Shown here one piece after another: positions 53,090 to 60,449 of a stretch of 64,000 nt of DNA. Numbering within the stretch: the first letter of the stretch is position 1; every line of letters starts with the position of its first letter. Both the position numbers and the translations under genes were made by a program. This stretch comes from Nonomuraea typhae (lineage in GTDB: Bacteria; Actinomycetota; Actinomycetes; Streptosporangiales; Streptosporangiaceae), in the NCBI RefSeq assembly GCF_009760925.1, contig NZ_VRLV01000002.1:1116001-1180000 (forward strand). The letters are read 5' to 3'. Under the pieces are notes generated by a model. That model saw only the letters and a program-made list of their open reading frames with translations. It was not told where the DNA came from and did no database searches.

Positions 53090-54592
53090 TCACGTGGCGA
53101 TGCGCGTGGTGAAGGCGCCGTGGAAGCTGCCCGGGATGTGGAACGGCAGCCACGCCTCCGCCACCGGGCCGTCGGCGAGGTGCTCCGCATCGAAGATCAT
53201 GAGGCTGCTGCGATGCTCCTTCTGGTGGTAGCCGATGGTGAGCACCCACCCGTCGCCCTCGGGAGAGTCGGGCGCGCGGGGCACGAAGACCGGCTCGGCG
53301 AGGTCGTGGCCCTCGGGACGGAACGAGTCCGTCGTGCTGTCGCGGTGATCGAACCGGGCGACGCCGGCGCCCAGGCCGACGCCGGAGCTGCCGAGCGCCG
53401 CCGCGAAGGTGACGTGATGACGCTGTGTCGCGAATCGCTGGTCGAACTGGGGAAACTCGCAGGGCACGTCGCCGGCGTCCTCGAGGGTCACCTTGCCGGA
53501 GGCGCTGATCCGGTAGCGGGTGAGGACGCTCTTCGACGGCACCGTACCCGTGCGGACGTTCCTCATCCACGCTTTCACGGCGGGGAACGTGTCGGGGGCG
53601 AAGCGTGGGAGCTCGACGATGACGTCGTTGCCCTCGTCGTAGGCGTTGGTGAAGTGGAAGAGGAAGAACGGGTCGGTCTCCACCGTCCGGACCGGACCTC
53701 CGTCGCGGGGCACCAGGATGAACCGGGCGGGCGTGTTCCGCTTCAGCCTCATGGCGTCCATGCCCGATGCGCTGCCGAGCGTCACCGCGGCGAAATCGAA
53801 GCACACCGGAGTCTCCGCGAAGATCGCGTATCGCGGGGTGAGCGCCATGTCGTGTATCCAGGAGAACGTCGCCATCGGGACCGAACCAAGGTACCGCGTG
53901 ACGCCGTACCGATCGGTTTCATAGAGCCGGAGCCGGATCCGCGGCCGGACTTCGCCGAGCAGCTCCCGCACCCTGCGCCGCCACTCGACGCCGTCGCGCG
54001 CCCCCTGGAGGTAGGCGAGATCCATCCGGGGCATATAGGGGTCGACCCCGAAGTTCACCACGGATTCCGACGCCGGATCCCAGCAATAGTGGGCCGAGTA
54101 CGGCCCGAGCGGCCCCTTGAGCGCTCCGTTCAGGTCGGTCATGCCCAAGGTGTCGAGGGTGTCGATGTCGAGCTCGTACGGCCGGCCGCCTTCCCACAAC
54201 GCGAAGAGTCGCTCGCCCTGGATCAGCACGTTCGTGTTCGCCGGGTTGCCCAGACGTCGCAGCACGTTCTTCGGGATTCCGCCGGGGAGCCGCTGCCCGG
54301 AGGTCAGGTTCACCAGGCGCCCGGCCAGGTTGCCCTGCAGATACTGCTCCGTGCGGACATACCGGTTCCGGAAGCGCACGCTCGACCCATCGAGGATGAA
54401 CGTGCCGATCATGCCGTCGGGGTCCAACAGGCAGTCGAGCTGAGTCGACCCCACCTCCCATCGGCCCGGGCCGTTGCGATACAGCGTGCCGCGCAACTCC
54501 GGGGGCAGGGTGCCGGTGATCTCGACCAGGGAAATGTCGACCTCGCCCGGGACCGGCTCCCAGAACCGTTCCGGCGCATGCGTCATCGTCAT
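53090..54592 (-). CDS. Carotenoid oxygenase (retinal pigment epithelial membrane protein family)
   Basis: 500 residues. The four iron-ligand histidines can be placed in YSAHYCWDP, FSWIHDMALTPRYAIF, FFLFHFTNAYDEG and HIPGSFHGAF (C-terminal). The opening GTLPPELRGTLYRNGPGRWEVG is the family start. The enzyme cleaves a carotenoid or stilbene double bond with O2. It is directly preceded by a 19-bp inverted repeat and a TetR gene on the same strand. No crt biosynthetic genes are in the window. Confidence 0.95.
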   Translation of the reverse strand: MTMTHAPERFWEPVPGEVDISLVEITGTLPPELRGTLYRNGPGRWEVGSTQLDCLLDPDGMIGTFILDGSSVRFRNRYVRTEQYLQGNLAGRLVNLTSGQRLPGGIPKNVLRRLGNPANTNVLIQGERLFALWEGGRPYELDIDTLDTLGMTDLNGALKGPLGPYSAHYCWDPASESVVNFGVDPYMPRMDLAYLQGARDGVEWRRRVRELLGEVRPRIRLRLYETDRYGVTRYLGSVPMATFSWIHDMALTPRYAIFAETPVCFDFAAVTLGSASGMDAMRLKRNTPARFILVPRDGGPVRTVETDPFFLFHFTNAYDEGNDVIVELPRFAPDTFPAVKAWMRNVRTGTVPSKSVLTRYRISASGKVTLEDAGDVPCEFPQFDQRFATQRHHVTFAAALGSSGVGLGAGVARFDHRDSTTDSFRPEGHDLAEPVFVPRAPDSPEGDGWVLTIGYHQKEHRSSLMIFDAEHLADGPVAEAWLPFHIPGSFHGAFTTRIAT

Positions 54593-54611
54593 AAAAGACA
54601 GTGTGTCTTTT
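54593..54611. promoter_or_regulatory. Operator upstream of the carotenoid oxygenase
   Basis: AAAAGACA-GTG-TGTCTTTT, a perfect 8-bp inverted repeat immediately before the oxygenase start and 12 bp after the TetR stop. AT-rich against its surroundings. Confidence 0.75.
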
Positions 54612-54623
54612 TCTGAGAGTCTG

Positions 54624-55277
54624 TCAACCTTCGGCAGCCCGGACGTCCAGCCAGCCGGGGGGAAGCGCCGCGCCGCCGTCCCAGAACAGATCGGTGAGAT
54701 GCTCGACCAAAGCGTCGCGCGACATGGCGTCCTCGCGCAGCCACCACTCCACCGCCGCGGCCATCGACCCCACCATCGCCCGCGCCCACGGCGCCGCCGG
54801 CGCCGGATCGGCGCCCGAGGCCCGCAGGGTCGACCGCAGCAGCGACTCCAGCGAGGCGCTCACCACATCGAACAACCCCCGATCCGGCCCCTCGTCGGTC
54901 AGCGGATGCCGGCTCAGCACCCGGTACAGGTGCGGCTCGGCCTCCACCCACCGGCACAGCACGTCGAGCGTGACCCGGAACCTCCCGCGCGGCTCCGCAA
55001 CCAGGCGCATGCCGTCGGCGATGGCGGCGTAGATACGCTCGGCATGCCGTTCACTGAGCGCCGTGAGCACGGACGCCCGGTCGGCGAACATCGCATACAA
55101 CGCGGACCTCGCATACCCGGCTTCGCGTGCGATGTCGGCCATCGAAACCGCCGGTCCTCTTGCCCGGATCGCTCGCTCCGCGGCGTCGAGCAGATCCGCC
55201 CGCCGCTGCTCAACCGTCACACCGGGGCCCGGCGGCCGGCCCCGCTCACGCCGGCCCGCCTGTTGCTGACTATTCAC
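54624..55277 (-). CDS. TetR-family transcriptional regulator
   Basis: 217 residues. HTH: LLDAAERAIRARGPAVSMADIAREAGYARSALYAMFADRASVLTAL (about 28-73). GTG start at 55277. The gene precedes the carotenoid oxygenase with 31 bp between, and the perfect inverted repeat there is its probable site. The 186 bp upstream (55278-55463) hold no gene. Confidence 0.92.
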   Translation of the reverse strand: MNSQQQAGRRERGRPPGPGVTVEQRRADLLDAAERAIRARGPAVSMADIAREAGYARSALYAMFADRASVLTALSERHAERIYAAIADGMRLVAEPRGRFRVTLDVLCRWVEAEPHLYRVLSRHPLTDEGPDRGLFDVVSASLESLLRSTLRASGADPAPAAPWARAMVGSMAAAVEWWLREDAMSRDALVEHLTDLFWDGGAALPPGWLDVRAAEG

Positions 55278-55463
55278 GACCTCATCGTAGAAGTGACCTT
55301 GCCCTTGGCGAGGTTTCCGCCTTGGTCACGCAGAACGCGATGGATCTCGGCGGCGTCGGCATGGTGACTCTCTGCCTTCGAAGCCCTTCACCGGCCGCAA
55401 GATCAGCCAGCCGAGCCATCTCGCCTCTGGCGTCAGGCAGAGACACCACGACATGATCACCCC

Positions 55464-56195
55464 ATGGCGGACGTGATTTTCTTCGACCTGGACGGCACCC
55501 TGGTCGATCATCGAAGCGCAGTCTGGGAAACGATCGGCCAGATCGTCCGGGCAGCACCGAACGCGACGGCTCCGCCGGAGGAACTGGTGACGTTGTGGTG
55601 GACGCTGGAAGGACGCCACATGCGGGAGTACCTGGCCGGTGAATGCTCCTTCGCCGAACATCACCGCCGCAGGCTCCGCGCCTTCCTGCCCATGCTCGGC
55701 GAACCGGTTCCGGAAGCCCCCGACCTCCTGGACGCCTGGATCACCGAGCGCTACCTCACCCCGTTCGCGGAGTCCTGGCGGTGCTACCCCGACGTCCAGC
55801 CCTGCCTGGAGACCCTGAAGCGGCTTCCCCAAGGACCACGCCTGGCCGTTCTCACCAACGGAGACCCCGGGCAGCAGCGCGCCAAGCTCGCCCGCTTCGG
55901 CCTCCTGGAGTACTTCGAAGCCGTCCTGACTCCAACTGAGTTGGGCGCGGCCAAGCCCGCCGCCTACGCCGGCGCCTGCCGGTGGATGCGGACGGACCCC
56001 AAGAAGGCGGTCAACGTGGGCGACATGCTGGAAAGCGATGTGACCGCCGCCGCCCACGCCGGGCTCACCGGCATCTGGCTGGACCGCGGCATCGACTTCG
56101 TCACCGGCGACCCATCGCCGACGGCAGACGGGACGATACGCCGCATCGAACGCCTCACCGACCTCCCCGGCCACCTGTCATACGCAACCGCCTGA
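55464..56195 (+). CDS. HAD-superfamily hydrolase
   Basis: 243 residues. HAD motif I FFDLDGTLVDH (6-16), motif II VLTNGD (about 130), motif III Lys in AAKPAAYAGA and motif IV VGDMLESDVTAA. The cap is helical (type C1). Probably a small-molecule phosphatase; the substrate is unknown. Confidence 0.93.
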   Translation: MADVIFFDLDGTLVDHRSAVWETIGQIVRAAPNATAPPEELVTLWWTLEGRHMREYLAGECSFAEHHRRRLRAFLPMLGEPVPEAPDLLDAWITERYLTPFAESWRCYPDVQPCLETLKRLPQGPRLAVLTNGDPGQQRAKLARFGLLEYFEAVLTPTELGAAKPAAYAGACRWMRTDPKKAVNVGDMLESDVTAAAHAGLTGIWLDRGIDFVTGDPSPTADGTIRRIERLTDLPGHLSYATA

Positions 56196-56330
56196 CCACA
56201 CCAAGCTCGTCCCGGGGCAAGCATCATGGCCGGGCTCCTGGCGTCCGGGAGCGGATGCCAGGTTGGGTGCAAGGCTCCGGGTGCGGGCAACCGAGGGCCG
56301 ATCCACGCCCCGGCCTAGCCAGAAGCACAG

Positions 56331-56382
56331 GAACCTTCACGCGCGATGCGCGCCTAAGGTGAAAGATCTTGCTTGTGGACCT
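56331..56382. repeat. tRNA-Ala 3'-flank repeat, copy C (short, no tRNA attached)
   Basis: ACGCGCGATGCGCGCC, GGTGAAAGATCTTGCTTGTG and GGACCT match the part of copies A and B nearest the tRNA (ACGCGCGAAGCGCGCC, TGTGAAAGACCTTGCCTGTG, GGAGCT). The tRNA sequence itself is absent. Confidence 0.65.
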
Positions 56383-56591
56383 CATCACCGCTTACTCGAA
56401 CTCGGCGCTCCAGGTGCCAGAGCTGCGTCAGATGATCGAAAGGGCCGACGTCTCCAGAGGCGAAGGGATCTGAGGGCCCAAGAGATGTTGCACAGCCGGA
56501 CACCTCGCCCGGCACCCAGGCACTCAAGGTCATACATACGCCCCGTGAAGCAGCCAAGATCACCTCACATCCCTTCACGTCTTCCTACTTC

Positions 56592-56613
56592 ACTAGGAAC
56601 AGAAGTTCCTAGT
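56592..56613. promoter_or_regulatory. Operator and promoter of the HicB-like gene pair
   Basis: ACTAGGAAC-AGAA-GTTCCTAGT, perfect 9-bp arms. TAGGCT (56613-56618) and TAGACT (56618-56623) follow as possible -10 boxes, 10-15 nt before the ATG at 56633. Confidence 0.75.
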
Positions 56614-56632
56614 AGGCTAGACTAACAAGATC

Positions 56633-56884
56633 ATGAGCGAGAATGTCCCCCCACACTTCCGCGCTACGGCCGAGGTCAACGCCATCGTCGCAGCCGCCGG
56701 GGCAACCGCTGATTGGTTGTTCCACAACAAACGCGAGACCTGTGCCGTGGTGGTCATCAGACATGGCAAGCGGTCGGCAATGGTCTACGTCCCGGCGAAC
56801 CCAGACGCTCGCCCGGCCGCCTACCTTGAGGCACTGGCAGATCTGCGAGCCGCCATCGAAGACTTGGAGAACAATCATGACTGA
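56633..56884 (+). CDS. Small protein of unknown function, first gene of a possible toxin-antitoxin pair
   Basis: 83 residues: MSENVPPHFRATAEVNAIVA, a central basic strand region (NKRETCAVVVIRHGKRSAMVYVPANP) and an acidic C-terminal helix (YLEALADLRAAIEDLE). I do not recognise the family; it does not have the HicA dsRBD-like pattern with the catalytic His in a GSHH context. The last 8 bp overlap the HicB-like gene. Confidence 0.75.
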   Translation: MSENVPPHFRATAEVNAIVAAAGATADWLFHNKRETCAVVVIRHGKRSAMVYVPANPDARPAAYLEALADLRAAIEDLENNHD

Positions 56885-57278
56885 GCCCATCACCTACACG
56901 GTCACTTTCGAAGAGGGTGGCTGGACCGCCCGAGACCACTCAAAGCGAGTGCGCGGCGTGGCCGTGGCCAGCAATCTGACCCAGTTGGAGCGGGAGTTGG
57001 AAGAGGCTCACGAATGGGCCTGGCCCGAGAACCCGCCACCCGTCAAGCTCATCCTTGATCTGCCCGGCGAATTGACGGCCAAGGTGAAAGCTTGGCGCGA
57101 CGAGCGGAGGCTGGCCGAACTACACGCGGCCCGTAGCCTGGAAATGGGAGAAGAAGTCGTCGCCGAGCTGACGGCGCGCTGGTCAGAGCCCGACACAGCA
57201 CGAATCACCGGCCTGTCCAAGCAGCGGGTACACCAACTGAAAAAGTCGTACCAGTCGAAATCCAAAGCAGACGCGTGA
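56877..57278 (+). CDS. HicB-like protein with C-terminal HTH
   Basis: 133 residues. The N-terminal 50 residues have the HicB partial RNase-H-like pattern (YTVTFEEGGWTARDHSKRVRGVAVASNLTQLERELEEAHEWAW). The C-terminus looks like a short HTH (DTARITGLSKQRVHQLKKSY). Such proteins usually bind their own operator and neutralise a partner. Overlaps the upstream small gene by 8 bp; a perfect inverted repeat precedes the pair. Confidence 0.78.
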   Translation: MTEPITYTVTFEEGGWTARDHSKRVRGVAVASNLTQLERELEEAHEWAWPENPPPVKLILDLPGELTAKVKAWRDERRLAELHAARSLEMGEEVVAELTARWSEPDTARITGLSKQRVHQLKKSYQSKSKADA

Positions 57279-57483
57279 ATGTATGGGCTATGTCCCGGAC
57301 GACCGACTCGGATCGCGGTTCCGTCGCTTGACGCAAGCCGGGCAAGACCACCCAACGCTCGGCGACGCGGCGTCTAATCGACCGGAGTGCCGCGAGCGCC
57401 AGGGACAAACGTTGATCTCGAATGCCCACCAAACCGGATCAAGTCCACCCGGGCTGATTCACAACTCCCTTGCGGGCTCACAC

Positions 57484-57762
57484 TCACCCCACGCGCAAGC
57501 CGCGTCGAAGTCGCGCACGGTTCGAAGCGCCCGAGCGAAGCGAGGACCGCAGACCAGGGCGGGCTCCAACGACCCAACCACCTAGCCGGGCAACGGGTGG
57601 GACCCGAGAAGACGGCCCGACCGAAGGGAGGCCCGACAGGGGTCGGGGCCGCGCCCCGACTGGAAGAACGCGCGGAGCGAAGAGGAGCACCGTGCTTGTA
57701 AACCCCGGGAAAACAGCCTTGCCCCCCACGCCCGAAGGGCGCAGAGGGCAAGACCATGCTTG
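57484..57762. repeat. tRNA-Ala 3'-flank repeat, copy B
   Basis: Aligns with 36021-36255. The hairpin GTCGGGGC-CGC-GCCCCGAC (57642-57660) stands where copy A has GTCGAGCT-TC-AGCTCGAC, between shared CAGGG and TGGA-GAA flanks. Copy B has about 40 extra bases next to the tRNA. The whole gap 57279-57762 contains no gene I can support; long open frames here are a by-product of the repeat. Confidence 0.8.
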
Positions 57763-57835
57763 TGGAGCTATGGGGATTCGAACCCCAGACCTCTTCCATG
57801 CCATGGAAGCGCGCTACCAACTGCGCCATAGCCCC
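57763..57835 (-). tRNA. tRNA-Ala (GGC anticodon)
   Basis: 73 nt. Acceptor GGGGCTA/TAGCTCC, anticodon stem CTTCC/GGAAG with loop ATGGCAT, and T arm GGTTCGAATCC. Same anticodon as the gene at 36256 with differences in the anticodon stem and D and T arms. CCA not encoded. Confidence 0.95.
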
Positions 57836-57913
57836 TCGCGGTACGTTCATAAGTGTATCGGAACTCCAACGCGCTCACGTCACGCCGAACGCCGTGTGAT
57901 ACCTCTACTTGCT

Positions 57914-58795
57914 ATGTTCGAGGAGCATCGTCACCTTTTGACCGGAGTCGCCTACCGCATCCTGGGTAGCCTGGCTGATGCGGAGGATGTGGTTCAGGAG
58001 GCGTGGCTGCGCTGGTCAGGGGTGGATCAGGCCACCGTGGACGATCCGAAGGCTTACCTGGTGCGGGTGACGTCCCGGCTGGCGATCGATCGGCTCCGGT
58101 GGGCCAAGTCGCGGCGGGAATCGTATGTGGGGCCCTGGTTGCCGGAACCCATCGCCACGGCTCCCGATGTCGCCGAGCATGTGGAACTGGCCGAATCGGT
58201 TGAGCTGGCCATGCTGGTGGTGCTTGAGACGCTGTCGCCTCTGGAGCGGGCGGTGTTCGTGTTGCGGGAGGCGTTCGATCTGCCGTTCTCCGAGATTGCG
58301 GAGATCATCGGGCGGGCCGAGCCCGCGACCCGGCAGTTGGCGCGGCGGGCGCGGGATCATGTTCAGGAGAAGCGGCCTCGGTTCGAGACCGACCTGGACG
58401 AGCGGCGGCGCATGACGGAGCGGTTCATCAATGCCTCGGCCGGCGGTGATCTGGATGCGCTGATCGCGATGTTGTCGAAGGACGTCACGCTGGTCAGCGA
58501 TGGTGGCGGCAAGGCTCGGGCGCCGCTCAGGGCGCTTCTGGGTGTGGACAATGTCACCCGGTTCCTCGCCGCCATCACCAGGCCGGAGGAGATCGCGAAG
58601 TTCGCCGCCTCGCTGGGGATGGCGGGAGATCTGGAGGTGGGGTTCCGGATCACCGAGGTCAACGCGGCTCCGGCCGCGGTGGTCAGCTTGGGCGGGCGGG
58701 TGATCTCCGTCCTGTCGCTGGTGATCATCGACGGCAAGGTCGAGACCATCTATCTCATGGCAAATCCGGAAAAACTCGGACGACTCAGCCCCTGA
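57914..58795 (+). CDS. ECF sigma factor of the SigJ/ECF41 type
   Basis: 293 residues. Region 2 is EEHRHLLTGVAYRILGSLADAEDVVQEAWLRW (3-34) and region 4 is LSPLERAVFVLREAFDLPFSEIAEIIGRAEPATRQLARRARDHV. It is followed by a SnoaL-like C-terminal domain (FINASAGGDLDALIAMLSKDVTLVSDGGGKARAPLR...VIIDGKVETIYLMANPEKL) that modulates activity in this group. No separate anti-sigma gene is adjacent. The ATG at 57914 begins the conserved region; the open frame further left runs through the tRNA and is not coding. Confidence 0.95.
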   Translation: MFEEHRHLLTGVAYRILGSLADAEDVVQEAWLRWSGVDQATVDDPKAYLVRVTSRLAIDRLRWAKSRRESYVGPWLPEPIATAPDVAEHVELAESVELAMLVVLETLSPLERAVFVLREAFDLPFSEIAEIIGRAEPATRQLARRARDHVQEKRPRFETDLDERRRMTERFINASAGGDLDALIAMLSKDVTLVSDGGGKARAPLRALLGVDNVTRFLAAITRPEEIAKFAASLGMAGDLEVGFRITEVNAAPAAVVSLGGRVISVLSLVIIDGKVETIYLMANPEKLGRLSP

Positions 58796-58843
58796 CCGCC
58801 CACCACTCCCACCCCGGGTCCCGGACAGCCTTGAGGTTCCGTC

Positions 58844-59362
58844 TCAGGCTCTGGTCGGCATGCCCACCTCTCCCACCAGGGCCCGGACGTTAACTCCGAC
58901 GCCCTGGAGGTGGCGGGCGGCCCCGTTCCGCCCGTCCGCCAGCAGCCCCCAGACCAGCCCCTCCCCCGTGACCAGCCCGGAACCACTCCACGCAGCCACC
59001 TCGACGACCTTCCTGGCACCCCCGCTCAGGACGACCTCCCCCCGTGGCCCATAAAGCACCACCCGCAACGGCCGCACAACGGATCGCCGCAGCCGCCAGT
59101 CACCGGCATCGTCGCGGGTGCGCCGCCGTACCTCGTCGAGGTCGATGCCGAGCCCGGCCAGCAGGGCCCGGGTGTCGCGTACGGCCAGCCGCGCTCGTAG
59201 CGCCGCCGGCGTCGCCGTGAAGGCCGGCAGTTCAAACGGCCGGGTCTCGGCCAGCGCCAGCAGCAGCATGTCGGTGGTGAGCCGGGCCTGGCCGGCCTCC
59301 AGGGCGAGGGTTCCGGCGGTGATGAATGCCTGGCGCGCGGGTTCGGTGAACCTGTGGAACAT
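58844..59362 (-). CDS. Stand-alone Clp N-terminal domain protein
   Basis: 172 residues. It begins MFHRFTEPARQAFITAGTLALEAGQARLTTDMLLLALAE, the first Clp_N helical repeat, with a second degenerate repeat near the end (VVEVAAWSGSGLVTGEGLVWGLLAD). No AAA+ module follows, so it may act as an adaptor or decoy for Clp proteases. GGGAGG is 7 nt upstream of ATG 59362. It lies 5 bp after the HTH gene. Confidence 0.9.
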   Translation of the reverse strand: MFHRFTEPARQAFITAGTLALEAGQARLTTDMLLLALAETRPFELPAFTATPAALRARLAVRDTRALLAGLGIDLDEVRRRTRDDAGDWRLRRSVVRPLRVVLYGPRGEVVLSGGARKVVEVAAWSGSGLVTGEGLVWGLLADGRNGAARHLQGVGVNVRALVGEVGMPTRA

Positions 59363-59367
59363 CGCTG

Positions 59368-59583
59368 CTACCTCCCGATCCGGCGGGCGTGCTTGCGGTG
59401 TGCGGTCTGCCGTCGTACGCCGAGGGCGTCGGCGATCTGCTCCCACGACCAGCCGCTCGCCCTGGCGTTGGTGACGTGCACGGCTTCGAGCTCTTCCAGC
59501 AGGGCCCGCAGTGCGGCGACGGCTTGCAGGCCGGTTCCGTGGTCGCGGTCGGCGGCGGCCTGAGCAAGCTCGGTGACGTCCAT
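59368..59583 (-). CDS. Small HTH regulator paired with the ClpN protein
   Basis: 71 residues. The C-terminal half is a helix-turn-helix of the type GWSWEQIADALGVRRQTAHRKHAR; the N-terminal half is a helical dimer region. ATG 59583 lies 7 nt after TATGCT (-10) inside the composite palindrome, so the transcript is probably leaderless and self-regulated. An alternative ATG 59595 lies within the palindrome. Confidence 0.88.
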   Translation of the reverse strand: MDVTELAQAAADRDHGTGLQAVAALRALLEELEAVHVTNARASGWSWEQIADALGVRRQTAHRKHARRIGR

Positions 59584-59586
59584 ATC

Positions 59587-59631
59587 TGTCAGCATAAGCT
59601 GACAAATCCGATTTGTCAGCTCATGCTGACA
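59587..59631. promoter_or_regulatory. 45-bp composite palindromic operator covering a promoter
   Basis: Two inverted repeats, TGTCAGC-ATAA-GCTGACA (59587-59604) and TGTCAGC-TCAT-GCTGACA (59614-59631), flank AATCCGATT so that the whole 45 bp is itself a palindrome with one symmetric mismatch plus the centre. On the minus strand CTGACA (-35), 18 bp, TATGCT (-10) fall inside the two repeats. Confidence 0.8.
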
Positions 59632-60449
59632 CTCGTGTGCATCGTCAACCCCTGCTCCACCGGAGTCAGCGTCACGGTGACGGCCCCGAGCTCGCCGGTC
59701 CGCCCCACGTGCGTGCCGCCGCACGGAATCGACGCCTCGCCCTCGGGAAGGGCGCAGTGCCAGGTACGGCGGGCCGTGAGCCCCGGAGACGGAACATCCA
59801 CCCAGACCGGCACGTCAGCCGCCACCCACGCCTTGAGCTGGTCGTTCACCCGGGCCGCCACGGCATCCGGGTCCAGGTCGTCAGCCGTGAACCCCTTCTT
59901 GCGCAACGACTTGCCCAGCCGGTACACGTCCTCGCTGCCGTAGGCGAGAATCCGGGACGAGGTGATCGCGCTCTGGTCGAAGTCCGGATGCCCGAGAGCG
60001 TCCAGCCGGGTCTCCTTGCGCCACAGGCCGGCCAGGGAGGCGTTGAGCGCCAGCGCGGCCAGATGACAGGCGGTGTGCCCGGCCGACAACGCGGCCCGGT
60101 AGCCGGCGTCGACCTCGAGCTCCACCTGCGCGCCGACGGCCAGAGGCGTCTCGGTGACGTGGACGACCAGCCACTGCCATCCGTCGTCGCCCCGCCGTAC
60201 CGGAATGTCCGAACCCAGGAAGACCTCGCCCCCGTAAGCACCGGACGAACCAGCGGTCACGCAGTCGACGACGGGCAGGCCGCCGATCGTGCCGCGGTCG
60301 GCGGGCTGGTCGGGCCAGGTGTGGTCGAGCGGGTGGAAGGGGGTTTGAGCGACGACGAGGCCGTGCCGGTCCCCCACCGGCACGGCCCCGACGATCTCCG
60401 AACGGCCGTTGACCTGGCCGTTCGGGAAGGTGACAAGGGTGGATTTCAC
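59616..60449 (-). CDS. Alanyl-tRNA editing protein (AlaX-like)
   Basis: 277 residues. The zinc/catalytic elements of the AlaRS editing domain are present: GHTACHLAALALN (HxxxH) and SIPCGGTHVGRTGELGAVTVTL (C...H) near the end. AlaX removes Ser or Gly mischarged on tRNA-Ala in trans. The start overlaps the upstream MFS stop by 4 bp, and the 3' end runs into the operator of the HTH-ClpN pair. Confidence 0.92.
   Translation of the reverse strand: MKSTLVTFPNGQVNGRSEIVGAVPVGDRHGLVVAQTPFHPLDHTWPDQPADRGTIGGLPVVDCVTAGSSGAYGGEVFLGSDIPVRRGDDGWQWLVVHVTETPLAVGAQVELEVDAGYRAALSAGHTACHLAALALNASLAGLWRKETRLDALGHPDFDQSAITSSRILAYGSEDVYRLGKSLRKKGFTADDLDPDAVAARVNDQLKAWVAADVPVWVDVPSPGLTARRTWHCALPEGEASIPCGGTHVGRTGELGAVTVTLTPVEQGLTMHTSVSMS

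Larger units (their letters stand above)
56196..56632. other. 437-bp gene-free stretch with a relic of the tRNA-flank repeat
   Basis: Contains copy C of the tRNA-associated repeat and, at its right end, the operator and promoter of the HicB-like pair. The middle (about 56385-56590) has no recognisable gene. Confidence 0.6.

Noticed and set aside
57470..57913. N-terminal extension of the sigma-factor frame
   Set aside because: It crosses the repeat and the second tRNA-Ala; sigma region 2 begins right after 57914.
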